DNA of 64,000 nucleotides, from NCBI RefSeq assembly GCF_029873635.1, contig NC_080420.1, forward strand, positions 124,466,958-124,530,957, read 5' to 3'. The stretch is from Malania oleifera. Lineage: Eukaryota > Streptophyta > Magnoliopsida > Santalales > Ximeniaceae. The notes beneath the pieces are model-generated. The model was not told the origin of the DNA. It was given only the letters and a program-made list of their open reading frames with translations, and did no database searches. Below, piece after piece: positions 60,901 through 64,000 of this stretch; the stretch's first letter is position 1, and each line of letters starts with the position of its first letter. A program made the translations under genes and the position numbers.

Positions 60901-63900
60901 CGAAGTGGGGGCTTATTTTTAAGTTGGATTTTGAAGAAGGGGCTTGTTTTACGATAGAGTGAGCTGGAACTTTATAGATAAGATTTTTGTAAGAAGGGGT
61001 TTGGATAGAGATGGCGTAGATGGATGAAAGGTTGTATGTCTAATGTGAATTTTGCTATGATAGTGAATGGTGGGCCCAAATCTTGAATCAAGACCATGAG
61101 GTGGATTAGACAAGGAGATCCTCTTTCTCCGTTTTTGTTTGTGTTAGTGGCTGATTTTTTGAGTAGGATGGTTGATAGGATAGTGGATGGAGGTTTAGTG
61201 AAAGGCTTAAAAGTAGGTTAGGAGGAGATCACAGTGTCGCACCTTTAGTTTGCGGATGATACTATCTTTTTTCTGGAGGATCATAAGCTTTCTTTTATTA
61301 ATATTTTGGAGCTTCTTTAAATTTTTGAAAGGGTCTCGGGGCTTAAGTTTAATTTGGTTAAGAATGGTTTTGCAGCTATTAATGTGCCTGCAGAGTTTGT
61401 TAGGGAATTAGCCTTGGAAGTTGGATGCGCTGAGCTGGGTTGGCCATTGTCCTACCTAGGGGTCCCTTTGGGAGGTAATCCTAGATCATCTAGTTTTTAG
61501 GATCCAGTGGTGGAGAGAGTGTCGAAGCATTTAGATGGGTGGAAGGGAGCCCTTTTTTCTTTGGGAGGGAGGATTACTCTAGTTTAGGCCTGTCTTTCTA
61601 GTATTCTGTTGTATTTTCATTCTATTTTAAAAATTCCAATGGGAGTAGCTAGTCGGATTGAAAGAATTATGAGAGATTTTATTTGGTCAGGGTAGTGGGT
61701 TCTAGGGATCATTTGGTGAGTTGGGAGGTGGTTTGTAGGACTAAGAGGGAGGGTGGTTTGGGTCTTGGAAATATGGTGTCTAGGAACATGACTCTTCTGG
61801 CTAAACGGTTATAGCGGTTCCCACTAGAGGTTTCTTCATTGTGGCATAAAGTTATCAAACATAAATTTGGACTTGATGGAAATGGATGGGATACTAATTT
61901 GGGTTTTGGATGCTCTTTAGAAAGTCTGTGGAAAACTATATCTCAGATTTACCCTCTTTTTATTCCCCATACAAAATTTGTTTTGGGTAAGGGCTATAAT
62001 ATTTGTTTTTGGGAGGACCTACGGATGGGTAATGCTGTTTTGTGCACCTATTTTCCTCACCTTTTTCACTTGAGTTCAGGGCAAAATGACCCCTATTTCT
62101 TCATTTATTGTAGACTCAGGTGGTCCTTTACCTTTATGGGATTTTCACTTCAGGAAAGCCTTGAATGATAGGGAAACTAATGAGTTATCTTCTTTGTTGG
62201 TTATGTTGAATAATTGTAGGGTATAATGATAATATTGTTTGTTGGATTCTTCGAGAGTTTATTCTTGTAAATCTTTCTTTGAATTCTTGGTTGGGACAAA
62301 TTTCTCCGTTCCACCCTACAAGGTTATGTGGAAGGTCAAAATCCTCACTAAAATCAAAGCATTTCCTTGGTTGTTTGTGCTTAATAGGATAAATACTAAT
62401 CACTGTTGCAGATGAGGAGACCTTTAAAGGCTCTCCTTCTTGATATATGTATGCTTTGCTTTGATTGTTTGGAGTCTGTTTCACATCTTTCCTTGCTCTT
62501 TGATTTTGCATGGAAGGTTTGGCACAAGTTATTCAATTACTTCGAAGAAAGCTGGGTTTGTCCTAGAATAGTGGAGGAGTTCTTGGCAATTTCCTTTGTG
62601 GGGTTTGGGAGGAAGAAGGAAGGAATTGCATTATGGAATTGAGCTTTATTTGCAATGTTTTGAGGCTTGTGGAAGGAACATAATCTGTGTATATTTTTTG
62701 TGGAAGAACCGAAGAAGTTACCATATTAGTTGGTGTGGGAAAAGATTCTTTTTGTGGCTTCTTTATGGTGTGTGTGTGTGTGTGTGGAAATTTCAAGGGA
62801 ATGTGTGTTTGGTATTCAGAGTCTCAAACTTTTTTTCTACAGACTAAGTTTCAGAACAAAGATTTGGGACCGTTGACATACTTCTTGGGTATAGATATAT
62901 CTAGATCTTGTGTTGGAACTATTTGTCACAGAAGAAGTATGCTCTTGATCTGTTGGATGAAAGTGGATTGTTGGGATCTAAATCGGTTGGTACACCCATG
63001 GGTCCTAACAAGAAGTTAGTGCCGTATATGGGTGATTTGCTATCTAATCTTGGACAACACTGAAGACTTGTTGGAAAGTTGAATTATCTTATAGTCACTC
63101 GATTGGATATATCTTTTGCAACAAGTGTTGTGAGTTGATTTCTAGATTCTCCTAGGACAAGTCATTGGAATGCAGTAATTTGCATCTTGAAATATCTCGA
63201 AGGTGCACTCGATAGAGGTATTTTATATCGTGATCAGGGTCACACTTATATCTATGGATATATAGATGCAGACTAGGCTGGATCGCCTTTCAACCGGAGA
63301 ACCAAAACTGGGTATTGTGTCTTGGTTGGAGGTAATTTTATTTCTTGGAAAAGTAAGAAAAAAACTGCGGTGGAAAGGTCAAGGGCTGAATTAGAATATA
63401 AAGTGTTGGATTTTTAGGGAATAAATTAGGAAATTCTATTTTTGAAAATCTGAAATTACTATTTCAGTTTCTACTAGTTTCAGTTTCCTATTTTCTAGCC
63501 TAGAGATCTGCTGATTTGATTTGCTGATTTTGTGGTGATTTGATTTGGTGATTTTGTGGCCTTCCTAATTTGGTGGCCTTCCTCTACTATTTATCTTGTA
63601 ATCGTGTCTCTTGAAATTCAATAAGAATGGTTATTCTTCTTCTAAAAAATCCTTCATGGTATCAGAGCCTTGTGCTCTTTTATTGTGATGATGTCGTATA
63701 AGTCAGCGATGATCGCGCCAGCCCTTTATCTCATGGTTACAAAACTCAATGGGTGTAAGAAACCATGTTGCGAGCATTGCAAAAAACTATGGCATATGAA
63801 GGAGACGTGTTGGAAGCTTCATGGTAAACCAGCAAATTGGAAGCCAAAATCCAGACGTGACAGTCACGCCTAACAAGCCACTGCTGAGACTCAAGAGCCT

Positions 63901-64000
63901 TCTACTAACTTGGATGCAGTCCTTTTACCAAGGAGCAATTAGAGTACTTGTACAAATTATTTCAATCTCCAAAACTGTCCTTAACTCAGTCTTGTTCTTC
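36919..64000 (+). CDS. FEN1: Flap endonuclease 1, split gene, 3' end outside window
   Basis: Structure-specific nuclease that removes 5' flaps in Okazaki-fragment maturation and long-patch base excision repair, acting with PCNA in the nucleus. Exons: 36919-36930, 37042-37158, 37737-37795, 37933-37992, 38091-38144, 38233-38281, 38431-38478, 54041-54106, 54249-54299, 54472-54591, 54661-54745, 60418-60499. They join in frame to 803 nt (267 codons plus 2 nt). Plant FEN1 is about 380 residues, so the last third, including the PCNA-binding motif, is beyond the right edge. Seen: N-terminal MGIKGLTKLL; metal-binding acidic residues in [34 protein letters not shown] and GCDYCDS; the helix-hairpin-helix stretch [16 protein letters not shown]. 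No stop is found in any exon, so the gene appears functional despite introns of 15.6 and 5.7 kb. Confidence 0.95.
37042..37158 (+). CDS. FEN1: FEN1 exon 2
   Basis: 117 bp, acceptor GGTGGTAG, donor GTCCGT. It encodes [20 protein letters not shown], then [18 protein letters not shown], with the first metal-binding Asp in IDAS. Confidence 0.97.
37737..37795 (+). CDS. FEN1: FEN1 exon 3
   Basis: 59 bp, acceptor GAGACAG, donor GTATGA. Encodes [19 protein letters not shown], with the last Ser split across the junction. Confidence 0.96.
37933..37992 (+). CDS. FEN1: FEN1 exon 4
   Basis: 60 bp, acceptor TGCTGTAG, donor GTAACA. Encodes [20 protein letters not shown] and the first two bases of Val. Confidence 0.95.
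38091..38144 (+). CDS. FEN1: FEN1 exon 5
   Basis: 54 bp, acceptor TCTATCAG, donor GTAATT. Encodes [19 protein letters not shown], which holds the second metal-binding Asp. Confidence 0.96.
38233..38281 (+). CDS. FEN1: FEN1 exon 6
   Basis: 49 bp, acceptor TGTTGCAG, donor GTTGAT. Encodes [16 protein letters not shown], part of the helical arch that threads the flap. From memory, plant orthologs usually read YSKR at its start, so LSRR is a local variation. Confidence 0.92.
38431..38478 (+). CDS. FEN1: FEN1 exon 7
   Basis: 48 bp (16 codons), acceptor CACTGCAG, donor GTGGGT. Encodes [16 protein letters not shown]. The next coding exon is 15.6 kb away. Confidence 0.95.
39930..43330 (+). pseudogene. 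Copia-3 pol, heavily broken
   Basis: Protease remnant NFAATDHIT near 39950 has lost the active Asp-Ser-Gly. Pre-integrase has [19 protein letters not shown] and [14 protein letters not shown]; integrase has [28 protein letters not shown] and [11 protein letters not shown] (to about 40830). 40971-41577 is an internal tandem duplication. RT from about 41880: [29 protein letters not shown], active site YVDD at 42439-42450. RNase [21 protein letters not shown] near 43030. Stops are frequent. Confidence 0.87.
40971..41577 (+). repeat. Tandem duplication of about 305 bp in Copia-3 integrase
   Basis: 40971-41275 and 41276-41577 align end to end, each starting GCTCCTTTGTTCTCCTTCCT. Both copies carry many independent changes. 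Confidence 0.88.
43500..45112 (+). mobile_element. RTE-a: RTE-clade LINE, 5' truncated, in FEN1 intron 7
   Basis: RT domain pieces: [57 protein letters not shown], and active site [10 protein letters not shown] at about 44294. The C-terminal part has [20 protein letters not shown] and [15 protein letters not shown]. It ends in a (GTT)n run at 45092-45112, the usual short microsatellite tail of RTE elements. Several stops. Confidence 0.88.
45219..45775. repeat. Pair of direct repeats, about 420 bp apart
   Basis: 45240-45325 and 45655-45740 share CTAGATTCTAGGTCAAA and AAGTCCAAG and the following stretch up to TTTTCTTTGTT. Between them is an A-rich run (45356-45392). Origin unknown. Confidence 0.65.
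46100..46640. mobile_element. AT-rich MITE-like insert in L1-a
   Basis: About 540 bp made of many AAGTACTTTT / AAAAGTACTT motifs in both orientations and a (TA)n run at 46611-46632. It breaks the L1-a coding text between MSTFL and SKMVER. The ends and target duplication are not clear. Confidence 0.65.
47483..48480 (+). mobile_element. Solo LTR-D (gypsy type) nested in L1-a
   Basis: Starts TGTAGACACCCCATTTTG and ends GGGACGTCGCGACA, about 998 bp. The flanks are ATCCC and TTCCC, a 5-bp duplication with one mismatch. Removing the insert and one flank restores the L1 reading HRLAYG-MRKN in frame. No coding region inside. Confidence 0.86.
48490..48582. repeat. Short tandem duplication in L1-a
   Basis: Two copies containing ACAATCGCCCT and TTTCGCCCAT, about 55 bp apart. 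Confidence 0.7.
48810..49045 (+). mobile_element. RTE-b: 3'-end fragment of the RTE-clade LINE
   Basis: About 235 bp matching the last part of RTE-a (GAAATGCAGGCCTAG; GGTAGGCCTAAAATAAC) and ending in a TTCTTCTTGTTG tail. Confidence 0.8.
49046..50060 (+). mobile_element. L1-b: 3' part of an L1-type LINE
   Basis: Reads [14 protein letters not shown] and LLAKWLW-type blocks of the L1 RT C-terminal region. A segment is duplicated (about 49160-49330 and 49345-49495, both with CTTTTGGCTAAATGGTTA). It ends near CTTGCTATAAAAATA. Many stops. Confidence 0.75.
50592..50634. repeat. Alternating CA/CG tract
   Basis: CACGCGCGCACACACACACA followed by CACACCCGCGCACGCGCGCG, nearly pure purine-pyrimidine alternation. 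Confidence 0.9.
51889..52550 (-). repeat. Tandem duplication of about 330 bp in L1-c RT
   Basis: Both copies start near GCTTGAAGCCCTAAA(T/C)CAAGAC (51896 and 52229) and end near ATTTATTTGGCTATAAG (about 52216 and 52541). Confidence 0.8.
52575..53060 (+). pseudogene. Tat/Athila-like gypsy RT scrap
   Basis: Translations with stops read [40 protein letters not shown], then [17 protein letters not shown] and FISNFAGG. These line up with the RT and connection of plant Tat/Athila elements (from memory of the family). Nothing else of that element is visible. Confidence 0.6.
53130..53560 (+). mobile_element. L1-d: zinc-binding 3' segment of an L1-type LINE
   Basis: Shows the zf-RVT pattern at the end of L1 ORF2: CGNC and [19 protein letters not shown], in short frames with stops. 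It precedes native intron sequence and exon 8. Confidence 0.65.
53561..54040 (+). other. FEN1: FEN1 intron 7, native 3' end
   Basis: AT-rich, no repeat or coding signal; ends in the acceptor GGGGTTTGCAG. Confidence 0.6.
54041..54106 (+). CDS. FEN1: FEN1 exon 8
   Basis: 66 bp, acceptor GTTTGCAG, donor GTGACA. Encodes [20 protein letters not shown] followed by IE. Confidence 0.96.
54249..54299 (+). CDS. FEN1: FEN1 exon 9 with apparent GC donor
   Basis: 51 bp, acceptor TTTCTCCAG. Encodes [17 protein letters not shown]; the two Glu of SEAEAQ are metal ligands. The frame-preserving end GGAAAG is followed by GCATGC, so this intron would be GC-AG. No in-frame GT is close enough to replace it. Confidence 0.93.
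54472..54591 (+). CDS. FEN1: FEN1 exon 10
   Basis: 120 bp (40 codons), acceptor GTTTCAG, donor GTGCTT. Encodes [20 protein letters not shown] and [20 protein letters not shown]. The Asp pair in EDMDS are metal ligands. Confidence 0.97.
54661..54745 (+). CDS. FEN1: FEN1 exon 11
   Basis: 85 bp, acceptor GATCTTTCAG, donor GTAAAG. Encodes [20 protein letters not shown], then CDYCDSIRG with the last metal-binding Asp. Confidence 0.97.
54746..55319 (+). other. FEN1: FEN1 intron 11, native 5' part
   Basis: T-rich, with a run of T at 54845-54858; no coding signal. Confidence 0.55.
55320..56830 (-). mobile_element. L1-e: L1-type LINE, 3' part, in FEN1 intron 11
   Basis: The forward strand begins AAGAAATTTCATTGAAATAT, typical of the reversed L1 3' end. 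The minus strand at 56149-56388 has [18 protein letters not shown], the conserved FWED block of the L1 C-terminal region. Confidence 0.75.
57030..58260 (+). mobile_element. RTE-c: RTE-clade LINE, 5' truncated, in FEN1 intron 11
   Basis: [20 protein letters not shown] and [17 protein letters not shown] match RTE-a. The FADD region is near 57486 with a frameshift. It ends GGGACTCAAGGTTTGTTGTTGTTG, the same 3' end as RTE-a. Confidence 0.87.
58261..59249. other. FEN1 intron 11, unassigned middle
   Basis: No domain recognised. A short direct repeat (AAATAAATATGTCAAGTACAAT) occurs twice at 58862-58911. Confidence 0.5.
59250..59720 (-). mobile_element. L1-f: short L1-type RT fragment
   Basis: The minus strand carries the RT block for KVLANRF and a nearby ISLV-type region (forward CTATTAGCAAGAACCTTCAC). 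Very decayed. Confidence 0.6.
60418..60499 (+). CDS. FEN1: FEN1 exon 12 (last in window)
   Basis: 82 bp, acceptor ATGCTTCAG, donor GTGCTT. Encodes [20 protein letters not shown] and LENINKER, the DNA-binding helix-hairpin-helix. The following exon (YQIP... in the family) is not found before the window ends. Confidence 0.95.
60570..62790 (+). mobile_element. L1-g: L1-type LINE, RT to zinc-binding end, in FEN1 intron 12
   Basis: RT starts [20 protein letters not shown] and [18 protein letters not shown]. The FADD site is at 61248-61260. Later come [22 protein letters not shown] text, [28 protein letters not shown] and a zf-RVT end with [20 protein letters not shown]. Numerous stops and shifts. 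Confidence 0.85.
62836..63403 (+). pseudogene. Copia-5 fragment: RT end and RNase H
   Basis: Reads [40 protein letters not shown] and [19 protein letters not shown]. It resembles the matching part of Copia-3 (42500-43050). It is cut by the LTR of Copia-4 within RNase H. Confidence 0.85.
63404..63656 (+). repeat. Copia-4 5' LTR
   Basis: 253 bp, TG...CA. It contains a repeated GATTTGNTGATTTTGTGG segment (two or three copies at 63512-63565). Confidence 0.8.
63670..63873 (+). pseudogene. Copia-4 gag with internal deletion
   Basis: The frame has YLMVTKLNG joined directly to [20 protein letters not shown], a CCHC zinc knuckle with the usual Gly replaced by Trp. In related elements the KLNG motif is at the gag N-terminus and the knuckle about 200 residues later, so most of gag is deleted in frame. 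Confidence 0.8.

Larger units (their letters stand above)
63404..64000 (+). mobile_element. Copia-4: 5' end of a copia element, runs off the window
   Basis: The 5' LTR is 63404-63656 (TGTTGGATTTTTAGGG ... ATCCTTCA); the primer site TGGTATCAGAGCC follows at 63657. A short gag open frame follows, then stops. It is inserted in the Copia-5 fragment. Confidence 0.85.

Noticed and set aside
1..64000. CRISPR arrays, phage or bacterial defence systems, biosynthetic cluster
   Set aside because: All gene structure is plant-like with spliced exons; the tandem repeats seen are LTR minisatellites or simple repeats without regular spacers.

Overview
This window is nuclear DNA from a flowering plant, probably a woody one with long introns. 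Two split host genes have GT-AG introns, and both lie in a dense field of plant retroelements (Ty1/copia, Ty3/gypsy, L1-type and RTE-type LINEs, a hAT-type DNA element). There are no operons, CRISPR arrays or bacterial genes, and I saw no tRNA or rRNA gene. The species cannot be named from the sequence.

Left part (1-16600, minus strand): a pectin acetylesterase (PAE/notum family) gene. Ten exons can be joined in frame from the start codon near 16600 down to position 77, about 340 residues, and the C-terminal exons run off the left edge. Two near-complete copia elements sit in its introns, both antisense to the gene: Copia-1 (2845-7927, intron 4) and Copia-2 (9132-14019, intron 2, perfect 5-bp target-site duplication).

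Middle (16600-36900): intergenic DNA made mostly of nested and broken Ty3/gypsy elements on the minus strand. Gypsy-1 (about 19437-25739) is interrupted by a 1.77-kb non-autonomous hAT-type element with an exact 8-bp target duplication. A solo LTR (27049-29190) has a perfect 5-bp duplication. Gypsy-2 (about 29545-35318) is interrupted by another solo LTR (31871-33718), also with a perfect 5-bp duplication. These LTRs share a short hairpin motif at a fixed place and carry local tandem repeats.

Right part (36919 to beyond 64000, plus strand): flap endonuclease 1 (FEN1). Twelve exons join in frame and encode about 267 residues including the metal-binding acidic residues of the N and I regions. 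The gene continues past the right edge. Introns 7 (15.6 kb), 11 (5.7 kb) and 12 (over 3.5 kb) are swollen by decayed copia elements, seven L1-type fragments, three RTE-type fragments, a third solo LTR nested in an L1, an AT-rich MITE-like insert and a Tat/Athila-like gypsy scrap. One FEN1 intron appears to use a GC donor.

The two host genes are unrelated in function (cell-wall pectin deacetylation; Okazaki-fragment processing and DNA repair). I do not see a convincing new molecular system. What is notable is the nested insertion record, the LTR-internal motifs, and two apparently intact genes that tolerate very large intronic insertions.
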